Source: Sipunculus nudus (taxonomy: Eukaryota; Annelida; Sipuncula; Golfingiida; Sipunculidae). Taken from it: DNA of 64,000 bases. Below the pieces are notes generated by a model that made no database searches, was not told the origin of the DNA, and was given only the letters and a program-made list of their open reading frames with translations. Every line of letters starts with the position of its first letter. The stretch's first letter is position 1. This document shows positions 1 to 12,950 of this stretch, piece after piece. The stretch spans positions 50,412,624 through 50,476,623 of the forward strand of contig CM049308.1 in the NCBI GenBank assembly GCA_026874595.1, read 5' to 3'. The translations under genes were made by a program, and so were the position numbers.

Positions 1-921
1 TACCATATAGCTATTAGGTGATGCATGATAGAATATAACAGCGCAAAGGGGCTAAATTCTATATTTAGGGTTTCAGTGCTGTTAATGCAAATCATTTATT
101 GTTTAAGTGGAAAAACACGTATTCATAATTAGAGTTTACATGTTTCAAATGCAGGATAATGGTAAAGTAAGAAAATACCTAAATAGGGAACACTACCTTG
201 TTCTCGTGCGTCTCATGATTTTTATCGGGGTGGGATATTTACATGCATCTTATTATTATATGTCTACATATCCATGTTTCTCCTGCAAAACTGCTGTTAC
301 TGGAACGATATAATATATATATGATATTCAGCTACTTGAGAATACACTCGCACCGGACATGCATGTCACATCACACTGAAGTATAAATTATATAATTGTT
401 TCATCTTGTCATTAATTTAGTTCACGTTCAATAAACTTTAACACCCATTACATTGGTTAGAACCATACATTATTTACAAAAAAAATTGTAATTAACCGAA
501 ACAATTAATTAACCGAAATGATGTTTTCTGTAAAGGGGATGTCTTAATACTTTATCTTATGAATAAATGAGTAACTCTTGGCAGATAGTTATAGAACAGT
601 TAAGCTTAAAGATATTCATTTATGCATCATGCATGCAGATCAAACAATCAAAATGTTTTCCTGTCCGATTTTCAATGACGCCATCCTTTACCTCCTAAGA
701 TAATAGTTTAGGGGTAACTAAACTATACATTCGACAAAAACAAAAGCTAGTTTGGTTCATAAAATGACATAATATATACAAATTTCTTGGGGGGGGGGGG
801 ATATTATGGTCAACATTGGGGATGAAAGGGGGACAATGTTATTTTAGTATTAAAATTAAAATTTGACTCGCTGCTTATTCACCTTATAAGAGCATTTTAT
901 AAATAAATAAATAAGATGACT

Positions 922-923
<2 letters not shown>

Positions 924-982
<59 letters not shown>
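924..982. repeat. (TA)n microsatellite
   Basis: An almost pure alternating AT run of nearly 60 bp, followed by unique sequence. It is one of about ten similar tracts in the window. Confidence 0.95.
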
Positions 983-983
<1 letters not shown>

Positions 984-1351
984 TCCATATGTGGACAGCA
1001 GCTGCTCGGATAATATAGGGAGCTTGAACTATACAGGAGATTGTAAAAAAGACCCGCATGTTGGATAACGATTTTCTAGTTGGACAAAAGAGAGATTAGA
1101 GCTGCATATGTTTAGAATCACATGTAAACATCATACAAACGGAAAATTTAGTTAAGCTGCACTACTTAGTTAAGCAAGCATCATCTAAAGGTATCATTCA
1201 TCAGCCACTTCAGCCGTTTAGTTGCCAGTTATTTTAATTTCATAGGTGTTACATCATTATTTCGTTATCTTATTGTCTTTTTTATTATAAAAAAAAATAC
1301 GACATAATACATGATATAGTATATACTTTTAGTTCAGTGTAAACTTCAATA

Positions 1352-1440
1352 TCGATGGATGAATGGGTTTGGCCCTTCGGCCGATGGGTTTGGCCTATAG
1401 CAGCATCGGCTAATGGTTCAGCCCATCGGCCGATGGGCGA
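1352..1440. repeat. Palindrome cluster built on GATGGG / CGGCCGATG
   Basis: Several copies of 'GATGGGTTTGGCC' and 'CATCGGC' occur in both orientations. Positions 1421-1438 form a perfect 18-bp palindrome, GCCCATCGGCCGATGGGC. The block resembles the fold-back cluster at 11.1-11.4 kb in using 'GATGGGT' and its complement. It is probably a remnant of a palindromic mobile element; the family is unknown. Confidence 0.6.
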
Positions 1441-3421
1441 CCACTCTGTCGATCCACCGTTGGCGCAAACTCAGAAATCTAGAAATGTCACATAAATCAC
1501 ACCAATGTACCAAGAAAAAAAAAGGGAATAAAGGTGTCACTTAATTGAAGGCTAAAGCCGAGGAAAATGCCGTGGAATCAACATATATATGTGTATATAT
1601 TTGTAGATAACTAACAATTCTCAGGAACAATATTATAAAATTGGCATGAGAGTTTACCATTAAATTTGGTTAAAAATTAAGGATGCATGCAGATGATCGC
1701 CCAACACATGTGGCACAACGCTTTATATATTCATATAAATAATTCGTCATAGAGTGAGTTCATTGTGCTGGATGCAGTATTGTTAATCTGTTCCTCGAAC
1801 TCTCCCTCCCAGTTAATGGGGATGATGGCTGTTTAATATACATTGAATTCCTCATCACTTTCTGCCCGGTTTTCTCATTGTGTTGTTAATTTGGAGATTG
1901 AAATCGGGCCACTCGGAGTCCGGACTCTGCATTGTCCGTGAACGCGTACTGACGCACGGTAACAAGCAGACAAAAAGTCACATGCCAACCCTCTCTGGAC
2001 AGCATACATGGAGAGGAACTAATTATTTGCGGCCCTCGTTATCGCAGTGTTCTCATGCCATGGAAGGAAGTATAAAATGTCAATTATGAACCAAAATACA
2101 CCACAAAACCCACCAATTAAACCGGGACAAGAAGAGGATCCCATGACTGTCATTCTGCCGGTCCGTCAGCCCCGGCGTCTTCTGACATTTTTTACACTCC
2201 TGTTATATGACAATCGATGTGCCAACCCCTCTCCTGTTATGTTTATTTTTCAGTAACTTTGGAAAATTATATGAATTTCTTACCAATTAAATAGAATATT
2301 AATTGGGAGGAGGATCTTTTTAAGTGTACTCGTCATACTCTCGTGGGGGTTGTTGCACAACCCTATATATACATATAATATACTGAACACAGTTGTCAAC
2401 CATTGCTTATAATTTATATACGCAACGTATTGGCATGTGAGAAAGTTTACTCTAAAATAATTTTTTTTGCTATCCTTCTCTATATTAAAAGGATTTTTCA
2501 TTCGTATATAGCTTACATGAATAAATGCATGCATTATTAATAAATACATATATATTAAATTTAAACTTAATCGTTTTGAGTTTGTGCCGGTTCTTTTTAT
2601 ATTATTCGTAAAATGTTTTAATAAAAATATTATATGTCACTGGAAACCGGTAAACATGAGCTTGAAGACACAAAATAAAACTAAAACACATATTGCTTGC
2701 ACAGATAGGAGCCTATATGTCATGGTTATCTGAGCGTTATAAAACAGGCTGTTTGGGAGAGGCGACACTTAAACAGATAACCAGTGCAACAATAGATAAT
2801 AAAGCCGCATGTTTTATAGGGGTATATCTTATATATGGTTTAACTTTATTTATGCATAAATAGAGAAACAGTTAACTATCACTGCATGTATATACAAAAC
2901 ATAGGGTTGAGACAAGTCTATGCAAAGCTTGGCGATCAGCGACAGGGTCGGGCGGAAAGTTCCTGTTTGAGGACCAGTGGACACCGAAATGAGTAGCGAT
3001 TTGAAGGGCCTGTAAATATATGTAGCCCGGCGCTTCACTGACACGCCTGTCATTATACATGTTCGATCCCGGTGTGTCTATATGCGGGGAGTGCGTTGAC
3101 TCGAATTAGTCCGCTTTGGTCAAGGTTTGAGGTAAACATCACGGCTGTACCATCCATCACATGTCCATTTCCTGTCCCAGCCATTACTCAGGAATGTTTG
3201 ACAGTGACCAATGACACTCTGCCGTTCTTTATGAATGAATTTGTCACGTTGAAAGATGAAACTTTAATTGTTTTATCGTGATGGATGTTACTGTGTTCGG
3301 ATCCCCTAGCATCTGCGTCTTGTTTAAAATCTGTCAAGGCTCATCATAATGTTGAAACTATTGTATACAGCAAATGAATTGAACCAATGGGTTTTGTTTA
3401 ATATAAGCCATATGAAACACT

Positions 3422-3448
3422 CGTGCGTGTGTGTGTGTGTGTGTGTGT
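3422..3448. repeat. (TG)n microsatellite
   Basis: A GT dinucleotide run directly visible in the sequence. Confidence 0.9.
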
Positions 3449-4080
3449 ACATGCAGTAGACGGGACCTCAGCCATGTTTATACATGCCACTCAAATCAAA
3501 TCATCTTAAACTCCGTTTACAAGTTTACAATTCAAGGAAGTTATACATGCGTTGATAACATGCAAAATTTGCAGAATGCAAGAACGATTCAGCGACACTT
3601 CACTTGCTTATATACAAACTGACAGTTTATTCATCCTATAGTTAAACAGTGCTGATCTGCAAAGTTAATTATACGCCAAGACAACTGCCGCTTTAAATGA
3701 ACAAAACTACGGGAAAAGGGAACCTAGAATTCTGGTTGTTCAGAATTTCGGCTCAAATTCACATAAGTTGCCATTCAGTTCCAGTTCCGTTCATTTTTAT
3801 TTGTGAATCAGTTCAATTCAATTATTACGATTTTCCCTTTCCCTTCCGTGCCAATTAACTGCTAATACAGTTAATCATATAAATATTGAAATTCACACAA
3901 TTTTCACATATTAGAGTTACCTATATTATTGTGCAATCCATGTTAATCATATAAAGTTGAAAACATTTTTTTTACATCGAAAGGTTAATAATGGAACATG
4001 AAATATACATACATATATGCTAATGGAACACTGATCATATCACAAATACAATTTGTTTGCAATTTATTGTCCTGTTAAAC

Positions 4081-4138
4081 TGTTATATTCAGACTTGAAG
4101 AAGACCAACTGTTATATTCAGACTTGAAGAAGACCAAC
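4081..4138 (+). repeat. 29-bp exact tandem duplication just upstream of a splice acceptor
   Basis: Two identical 29-bp units (4081-4109 and 4110-4138) each begin TGTTATATTCAG and end GACCAAC. The second copy runs into 'CTAAC', which fits a branch-point consensus with the branch A near 4141, 22 nt before the exon. The duplication therefore lies against the branch-point region of the last intron. Confidence 0.9.
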
Positions 4139-4163
4139 TAACACATTTATTCTTATTTTTCAG

Positions 4164-4446
4164 TGGTGACGCAATGATGCACGACGGGATGACAGCACCG
4201 GGCCACCCTCACCATCCCCACATGAATGGACACACCCCTGTTCCCATGGCACCAGCTCCGCAGACGATGCATTTTCCGCCAGCCGACATGGACCTCAGAA
4301 ACCGCTACAATATCAACCCTAAAATGATGGACGATATGCAGGCTAACATGTCTTTAAACCTGATAAAAAATGACAATATGGCGCCCTACTTCTTGTCACA
4401 TGGACCCTCCTTAGATATGCAGCATCCGATAACCACAATGTCGTGA
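4164..4446 (+). CDS. Terminal coding exon of an unidentified, probably nuclear, protein
   Basis: The exon follows a good acceptor (TTATTTTTCAG ending at 4163, candidate branch point CTAAC at 4138-4142). It starts with the last base of a split codon, reads GDAMMHDG onward for 93 full codons and stops at TGA 4444-4446. Composition is Met-, His-, Pro- and Asn-rich: HPHHPH early, several MxM/PxP spacings, then DLRNRYNINPKMMDD and a C-terminal LDMQHPITTMS. There is no zinc finger, homeodomain or membrane segment. Such low-complexity tails are common at the C-terminus of developmental transcription factors, and the large gene-poor flank fits that idea, but I could not name the family. It is coding because the frame opens exactly at a consensus acceptor, its composition differs from neighbouring frames, and a UTR-like region follows. 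The ATG at 4174 is internal, not the start. Confidence 0.8.
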
Positions 4447-5984
4447 CAGTGATGCTAGAAGGCCCCGCCATAATATTGCCCAAAATAAACTCCGCTCATG
4501 ACTCTCAACTTGCACTTATCTACGTTTGATAAAATCGTGTTCGTCCTTTAACGGTATGAAGGTAAGATAATCTGATTTTTATACCTTATAGATTTTCTTG
4601 GATTTCTTATATGGCTGACGTGACAGGCTTTTAACGAGGAACCGTGAGCAGTGCTTACTCCCATACATGCTGCGTATACCATTCAGGAGTCACGTGACAG
4701 GTTATAGGATCTCGGTCTCGCTCTAATTCTACACGACCCAAGAATTAATCATGGAAAATTGGAAAATATTCAGGAGTGGTTTAAAACATTAAACATATTG
4801 CTACAGACTGCTACATATTTTACAGCATAGCCCCATTTCAATCAATGGCTAAATATAACAAGACATACCTCAGTCCCTGCATGACCTTCGGGGTATATAA
4901 TTATATTAAAACACCATCCTGCAAAACCACAATTCCTCGGCTCACAGTCATTAACACACAGGTTATGTCATGCATAAGGTTAAATAATACACTGCATGTA
5001 ATGTATATGGGTAGGTAATCTTGATGGTCCATTTGTTAAATCACTTTAATTGAGGTATAAATACAGTCCCTTCAATAACCTTCATATGGAGATTTATATC
5101 AAATAGTCAGGGGGCTTATACAGACTTTCTCTGTCCTATACACTGCCACCCTGCCAGCGCTATAAATAGCTTTTATATCATTGGATCCTTGAAGAGTCTT
5201 TATGCAGTGGACAGGAACGACTCATCTGCAGACAAGTTTTGCTGATATCATTTGTTTATTTAAATATAACATGTTCTAGTCAGTAGTTTTACGGTACAAC
5301 ATTTTTGTACATTTTTATCGTTTATGTTTATAAATGACTGTAGATGTACAATTTTCTGTACATTTAGTGCGGACATTGAGTGTTATTTTTGTAATATAAT
5401 GAAAACTATTTTGTATATGTAATCAGGACAATGGCAAGGAGTTGAATCGCTGGAACAGTATTACAATTCTGTGGCAGTAAACATTACAGCTATACCAAAG
5501 CAAATTTTTTTAATATCAGAATTCCGCTACTGCAGTAATTGTTAATATTGTCTTTGACACGCTTATTGCCTGTTATATGTCCGCCTGAATATTGTTTGCA
5601 ATCCTGTCAAACTGCATGTTATATAAACGACAGTGAACATGCACATCCAGGCAAGAATTGTTAATATTGCCATTTAAATTTTGTTGCTAGGTTTTAGCTG
5701 GACATGGGACCATTTGTAATATTAAATGTATCTTGTATAGGGAAGTGTCATTTACTGTTGTATCTGGGTGTTCCCTGTGAAGATTTTCTGGTGCTATAGG
5801 GCACACAATATGCCGAGGGGATTCGGGAGGTTATTAGGTGTGCTCGGGTGTACAAAGTCTGTTTGAATACCAGGCTTCTATACTGGAATTTCTATACTTG
5901 GCGTTATTATACCAGCGTGTTTGTTAACCATTGCGAGTGTGAATTTCAAAGACTTCAGTTGTGTGCTCACCCGTGGTAATAATA
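4447..5984 (+). other. 3' UTR and downstream flank of the exon at 4164-4446
   Basis: AT-rich non-coding sequence after the stop codon. AATAAA occurs early at 4484-4489 and again at about 5979-5984, so short and long UTR forms are possible. The stretch at 5270-5420, rich in TGTACATTT and TTTTGTA motifs, looks like a conserved 3' UTR. The true cleavage site cannot be decided from sequence alone. Confidence 0.45.
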
Positions 5985-6575
5985 AAACATATATACATCT
6001 AGCGGATTTTGTTTCACTTAATCTACCTGGCCAGTTTGTCAACGCAAAAAGCACAAGTTGCGCATGGCCGCGAGCGACAATAGACTGAAAGACAAGACAT
6101 CGTGGCGGCGGCCCAGTACGAGGGAGCCTATGGCTGGTAAGCATCCGCCTTTCACACCGGACCTATTTTAATGCACTAAAAAGTCAGATGTCATTGGAGG
6201 TAAACAAAAGCCCCTATTCTTCCAGGCTCCTATTTCCCAGGCAGGGCTCTTTGTTGTAAGAACCCACCCAATACAGCTTCTCCGCCTGTGTGGTTTACCG
6301 TATAAGAATAACTTCGATTAAACAAGCCCCGCTGGCGTTACTTATAGTGGCCGCAAAAAAGGAGAGAATCTGGATCAGTGGAGTATCCTGCATGCATGCA
6401 GCAGACCAATGGTTCGATCGGCCCAATTTATTCACGGCGACAGGCAATTGATCATCGGGATATGCTCTTCGAATCATGTGTGTGCGTGCGTGTGTGTGTG
6501 TACGTGCAGGAGAGCACAGTAATGGAAAACTTGTTTTTCATGGATCTTAATGCGATGGAACCTCTTTCTCTTTCC

Positions 6576-6578
<3 letters not shown>

Positions 6579-6664
<86 letters not shown>
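6579..6664. repeat. Compound (CT)n-(TA)n microsatellite
   Basis: About 40 bp of CT repeats pass directly into about 45 bp of TA repeats. The open frames seen across it on both strands (SLSLSL..., YIYIYI...) are translations of the repeat and are not genes. Confidence 0.95.
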
Positions 6665-6671
<7 letters not shown>

Positions 6672-9600
6672 ACAAGCTTTCTAATTTAACCCTACAGGAA
6701 TATCACACTTTGTGTATATGCTGAACAGCTTAGGAACACTTCAAAACGGAATACTTTCAGTATATGCATCCTTGAATACAATATCACATTAGAGCACATT
6801 ATATGGTGTATAGTCCTTTTTAGAAGTGATCGATAAAAGTTAATTAATCATTGGCATAAAAGTGTTTTTTTTCTGTCTGTGACTACAACAAAGCTTTAAT
6901 TATGCACACATTGCACACATCCAGAATAACCAATGCACATTATCGTATACAACTGCACGAATACAGGTCAACTGCATGTTAAAATATACGCTGAAAGTTT
7001 GTCATTACTAGAAGCGCTGACAATTTATACATGGGATGATTAGACATAGTTCAAAAAGTAATAAAGCATTATCGTCATGTTTTGTATTTATTGAAAAACA
7101 AAGGTCTATTACATTTTCATCTAAAACAGAAAAAGAAACAAGTTCACAAAGTTTTTTAAATTTATATCATTTAATATTCTAAATGCCACGTAGGCTTTTT
7201 TATCATGAATAAATAAAAAAATAATAATTATTAAGTATTTTATAATAAACTGTCATTTAAATTAGTTGCATATAAAAATAAATGGTTAAAAGTTATGAAT
7301 ATATATATTTGGCTATCACTGCATGAAGTTGAATATAGAATGAAGGTACGAACACGTGCAACATGAATCCAACCTGTTAAATACGATCAATATATTTGTG
7401 CACATATATGTACATGGATCGACATGACACTGAGTTTGGGCTGTGTAAAACTCGTACGAGATAATTGGCTGCGTCACTTCATTAGACTCAGACAATTGCG
7501 CCTTCTGGTGGGAGGAGCCGATCACAGCAGGACCGCACTGACGGGACACGTCACCAATCGTTGAATGACGTAACTTCCCGCAAGGTGACGGTTTAGCAGA
7601 CGCAGGCACAACAGAGCCAATATTGCCGTCACCTGCCTGGCAGTGGGGGTGACGGACAACCTAAAGCATCCTCCTTTTAGGTACACTTATTTCGAAACAA
7701 GGGGCTTGGTTCGCTAACACGCCTTTTTTCCTGGCACTGCATCTGTCATTTGTCACAAGTCAATATTTTATAATTAGCGTTAGTTAGGCGTACATTATGA
7801 TGGGCAATGGCCTAAAGGGTTTAGTGTTATAGTCTGTGGGGCATGCACCCACTAAAGTTTCTTTAAAAAAAAAGAGAAGAAAACTAAGCTTCAATGGAGG
7901 AATGGGACAAAGGACAAATTAACCGGAATGAAACCAAACAATACCTTGAAAATATTTAAAGGGTATAATCAGAAGCAATATTATGCCTATTCTTTCACAT
8001 TATATGTTCAGTTTTGCTTTATACAAAAGTTTCCGTGCAAAACCATCCCAGCACACAGTCGCAGTGCCTTGCATACGGCTGTTTAATACCTTGTTATGGC
8101 TCTGCGTGTTGGTATATAAACAGTCCATTTGTGGTTGTTTACCATAACAAGGTCGCGTTTTTCAACCGATTTTAAGCTGCAACACGCGATGTTTCAGCCA
8201 GCGGGAACATGTATTACATTTTTTTGGGCCAAGTCACTCAGGGCATCTCCTGATTGACACGTGTGATCGCGCCCGGTCCACTTTTTTTACACTCTATTTT
8301 AGGAGTAAGCAAACGGCTTAAGGGCAATATTTTGGCAGGTACAATGTGTACACAACTATTTTAAGGGAAGAAGCTATTTTTCGTGATAATTCAACATGCT
8401 TTAAAAATGATTAGGCCCCTTTAAGTAATTGAATATATATGACCTTTATAACTAAAGGTAATCCCTTGGAGCTCTTATAAAAATGGCAGAAAACGTAGAT
8501 ATCACCGCACACCGGCTGCTTGGTTTTTGTTGATATCAATCGATTTATAATGTGGGGGAGGGGGCGCTTAAATAATCAAAACAAATTCAGCAAGGGCATC
8601 TGACAGCAAATCAGATAAGCCAGAGCTTTGTAAATGGCGTTTTGCAATAAGTGACTTTTCTACCTCCGCATATATGCAACCTACCCCACCTTAGGTTACA
8701 TGTTTTCCCGTTTGTCAACATTGCTGTGTTTACAAACATGTTGTTGATGAACAAGTTCATACATCCTTCATGGAGGCGTTATAAGAAATTTTAACAACCA
8801 GTTAACCCTTAGATCATTAATATTTACACAGAGGAAGTCAGAAATCACATAAATTCTTTTTCAAAAGATAGGTGAATTGGCACCTTTATCATCGATATAT
8901 GAGAAAGGTATATTTCCTAACACCTCAACCTTATTGATGAAGGTCAAGGCTACTGGTCACATACTCCGACATCTACATTTGACAGCTTTGATAAGTTGTT
9001 TATAGTGTCATAAATACTCCAAAAATATTAACCATCAAAGTGAGGATGCCCAACCCGTGACAGACGCCATCTTATATACCTGGCCCCAAGAATAAGAAGA
9101 ACTAGAAGGTTACAAAATATAAATGTTGGGTTTTGTTATAGAGTTTTACATCTCATATTAGGCCTTTGGTCCCTCATCAGCTGTGTCCCTCAAACTGGGA
9201 TTATTTTAGGATTTATATTTCTAGAGCATCGACTGTAGAACAGACTAGTACGTAACCAGGTATGCAGTTATAAGATTTTTCATGTGCGTATTTTACCATG
9301 ATCTTCATTGACATATAGTGTATCTTTCTTTAAGTTCAGAGACAGTTTGATAAAAGTAAAAAGGGTAATGACGACGTCATATCCAGAAGAAGGAACAGTT
9401 AAGAAGTAAACTGCCGGATATTTAAACATGAGTTAGAAATCAAGAGAAACAAAAATACTGATTCAGTGACACCCTGCATGTAGCCATCGTGTCGCTGTTC
9501 ATTCCATATTTTTCATAACAATTCTTACTGAAAAATGTGTTGATTTTTTGGTTAAATTCCGTCTCACTGTATGTTAAGTGGGAAAGTATCATTGGAAAAG

Positions 9601-10239
9601 GTGTATGCCTACCTTGATTTGCTAAAAAAACATACATGTATAATGCTTTAAACCTTTTTTGTCTGTAGAATTGAAACTATTGAACCAAGAGTCATTTTCA
9701 TATTATCATTTTAACAGATTTCGGCACTGCTTCGCTGTGAACATGTTAATTCTACAATAAAAAACTACTTATCAGGTATACATTTATTTATCATTTATGT
9801 TCCACTAAAATATTTTATAAATTAAAAGCAAATACTGTACACCAAGCAGTTAGAAGATGGCAGTTCTATGGATATATGTAATTAGATTTTTGACAAAATC
9901 GTCTAGATATTCTTGACAAAATATTTCTCACGTATACCTATAGTGGTTCGATAAAGGTATAACGCTTTTGGGTATATACACGTATATACATGCAGAATAT
10001 ATAACTGGTCTATAGTTTACTATTGGAACTGTATTTTGATACTTTAGCAATACGTATCAGTATAAATCCCGAGAATATGTGGGCATATTGGGACTGAAAT
10101 GTTATATGACCGATTTAACAGTGAAGCGAAACTTCTTTAAATGTTTTCCTGTACAAACATATGTATACGTATAAACCCGTATATCTAGACATGCATGCAC
10201 AAAAGTAAAATAATCAAAGATGCACGTCACACATCTATG

Positions 10240-10240
<1 letters not shown>

Positions 10241-10278
<38 letters not shown>

Positions 10279-10286
10279 GAGAGAGA
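10241..10286. repeat. Compound (TG)n-(GA)n microsatellite
   Basis: A short GT run passes into a GA run with a CAGA interruption. Confidence 0.9.
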
Positions 10287-10907
10287 TGGCCACAACCCCA
10301 TGCAGTCTCAGTTGTTTGTGAGCGTCATCTACTTTGTCATCCCATCAACAATTTGTCTTTGATACAGCGGCTTTTCCTGATGTAGGCTATACAGGTAGCC
10401 TCGGGTATACAGAGCGCTCACCTGTATGGGAGTTCAATATTGAAGTACATCTTTATGGGACCGCGTGCCTCGGGGTGAACGTGGTCCGGACAAGGAAGCA
10501 TTGTAGAGATTAATTAAGAGACAGGCGTGCTAGGAGACCTAATTATACCCCTCTGGTTTGCCTGAGGTGTAGCGCTCACCTGAAGGTAACCCCACGTGTG
10601 AGAACCAAGTGTTCAATTGACGGGTTCATCATGCCTGAAAGCTACACAACAGCGCAACCTGACCCCTGGCTTATCCACAAATAACGGTAAATACGAATAT
10701 AAAACTTAAATCCTATGTATGAAGGTTTGCAGCTGTTGGCACACGTTTGACTGACCATACACATCAATGCATACAGGATGAAAAGGCATTACACGGCGAG
10801 TATACTATATGTACTATATGTACTATATGTACTGTATATATATATATATTATACTATAAGAATTTCCAAATAACACTCACCACAACAAAGTTATTATGGA
10901 ATGGAGA

Positions 10908-10913
<6 letters not shown>

Positions 10914-10953
<40 letters not shown>

Positions 10954-10964
10954 TATATATATAT
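10914..10964. repeat. (TA)n microsatellite
   Basis: Alternating TA with one AAAT interruption, preceded by three copies of TATGTACTA at about 10,806-10,832. Confidence 0.9.
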
Positions 10965-11097
10965 GATGGGCTGTGCTTATCAAACGATCCGAGGCCTACA
11001 GTCGTAACTGTAAATGCAACTTTTCAACAATTTCATAACATTAATTTTTAATGGATAAATTATTGGCAAAAGTTTCTCAATGTAGGACAAAGTGAAA

Positions 11098-11395
11098 TCA
11101 TTAATAAACCAATAACCGATATCGGTTATTGGGTTTAATCCATCTCGGTTTTCCATGCCTGATTCCTATAGACATGCATTTGTTGATCGGTTTTTGGGCC
11201 TGACCTTTCTCAAGATGGGTCTGAACAAATAACCGACATATACAAATATTAAGTAACATAGGGAAATGGGCTTGTTCCAAGTTGACATTGTTGATGGGTT
11301 ATTGTGCCTGACCCATCTTAAGATTTGCGGCTTAATTTCTGATGTCGGTTATTGAGTCAAACCCATCTCAAGATGGGTCAGACCCAATGATATTG
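11098..11395. repeat. Fold-back repeat cluster with perfect palindromes
   Basis: Positions 11109-11132 form a perfect 24-bp palindrome centred on GATATC (arms CCAATAACCGAT). Positions 11361-11378 form a hairpin with arms ACCCATCT and AGATGGGT. Between them the words 'GGTTATTG', 'CGGTTATT' and 'GATGGGTC' recur several times in both directions. This looks like a degenerate palindromic element; I cannot name the family. Confidence 0.6.
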
Positions 11396-11459
11396 ATAAT
11401 ATTTTAGTTATATTTGTTATCTAAAAAATAAAAACATACATCAATTTAAATTGATTTAA

Positions 11460-11462
<3 letters not shown>

Positions 11463-11499
<37 letters not shown>
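11463..11499. repeat. (TA)n microsatellite
   Basis: Pure alternating AT, directly visible. Confidence 0.9.
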
Positions 11500-11501
<2 letters not shown>

Positions 11502-11559
11502 TACTTAAAATGTTATATTATAACCTTAATACATTGACTTTAACATTTTATAATAAATA

Positions 11560-12950
11560 AAAGCTGCTTTATAAGGAGGACACCAGTACCCCTCCCTCCC
11601 GACACCTTTATTACACTTGGTTGAGAGGGGATGTTTAACCCTGACATAGGTTCGTCACCTCGGCGTCAACATTGGACAATTTTACCAATTATATCTGCCC
11701 GTGGCTGACCCTTTGAAGAAGACATGTCATGTAACAGACAGGTGTGCCGCGGGCCAACTTCACCACTTCACAGACAATTTGTCCCATCATCAAACATTTT
11801 GTGGCAGATAATTTGTGTGACACCTAGGGCAGATCAAATTAGACGTTGCATGTGGTGGTCTTACCTGACTGTCCCCCGGCTCATATCCGAGAAAACACTT
11901 CCTTCGCTCGCTGTCGGCATTTTCCGTGATTCTCCCGATGTGCGTACCGGAAATACGACGGAATTATCCAGATTAAAGCTGCAGACAGAAACTAGACGGT
12001 AATACTGATCTAAAATATCAGAGTCTCGTCCCAAGAGGTTGGCTCTCTTTTATAGTTCAGGGATACCCGAGATCTATAAATTGGAGGACGAATTCAGATA
12101 TTGCATCCTGAAATTCATTATCAAAACCTGGGACCTTTTCCCGGATACACTTTATACTCTAACTCACCTTCCCTCTGTAAGTCTTTACCTATATTTGACA
12201 GATATATTAAGAATTCTTAAACGTTATTATTAAGATTGCTTTATCCACACACACAAAAAAATGTTAAGTGGCCAATGGCTCATGATGCTCGGCCGATTAG
12301 CATGACATTTTGGTATAAATATCACAATTTGTCATGCATAATTTCGTTAGAACTCTTAGTGGTGAATGAGAAAAAAAGATCCTTTACACCAACTGTATCA
12401 TCCATATCATATAAATGCATGAGTGCAGAGTTAACACAATCACATGAAAGTCAGCCGTCAGTCTCAAAATCCATCTTTAATTCCGTAAAAACAAGCAGTC
12501 ATGACGCTCAGGTGAATCTTACACACTATTAAAAGCTAAGCACATAAATGTAGGTTATAAGTGACTTAATTTATGATTTGCAAGAAGAATTTACAAGAAC
12601 GTGTCTGCATATTATTAAGTTATAACATCCCAGTTCTAATATTAACCATTTATGCTCTGCTAAGAACCAGACTGACAGCTGTAGTCTGTTTATCTCAAAA
12701 AAAGACACAGAAGTCTTACAGTCTCTCCGTGAAAAGCTGTTAATATAGGAACGGATAACGGTGAAAAAATAAAATCAAACCGCATTGCAAATACTCCAGT
12801 ATTCTGTAGGTAAGGATAAGAAAAAAGCGAAATATACCACTTTAGTTTACAGAAAATAGGTCAAAATAAGTGGCGAAACCTGTAGTTTGCATATTCACTT
12901 AAAGTCACATGTTCAACATTAGGTTTACAAACACATAAACACATCAATCA
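11560..12950. other. Non-coding stretch; GC-richer block at 11.6-12.0 kb
   Basis: I see no exon with splice support. The block at about 11,570-12,000 is less AT-rich than its neighbours and open in one plus frame, but has no credible acceptor or domain. The remainder is ordinary AT-rich sequence. Confidence 0.3.

Larger units (their letters stand above)
1..4163 (+). other. Probable last intron (part) of the gene ending at 4446
   Basis: No coding exon is recognisable here. The only firm gene evidence is the 3' splice site at its right end. The stretch is AT-rich and contains a (TA)n tract, a short poly-G, a palindrome cluster near 1.4 kb, a (TG)n tract near 3.4 kb and a tandem duplication at 4081-4138. 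GC-richer unsplit segments lie at about 1880-2240 and 2900-3290. They show no splice-bounded reading frame that I trust and could be regulatory. Calling it an intron is an inference from the acceptor at 4163; upstream exons lie outside the window or were missed. Confidence 0.5.
5985..10740. other. Gene-poor region with GC-richer unique blocks
   Basis: No splice-supported coding sequence seen. Blocks with higher GC than the surroundings lie at about 6000-6470, 7440-7680 (with TGACGTAA-like and CACGTCAC motifs), 8040-8330 and 10370-10680 (repeated GCTCACCTG E-box-like words). Both strands have short open frames in these blocks, without acceptor or donor support. They are candidates for enhancers of the upstream gene, by inference only. 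Confidence 0.3.

Noticed and set aside
856-1059. Open frames of YIYIYI or SLSLSL across TA and CT tracts (also 6378-6689, 37924-38283, 40390-40626)
   Set aside because: They are translations of microsatellites with no start context, splice sites or flanking protein-like sequence.
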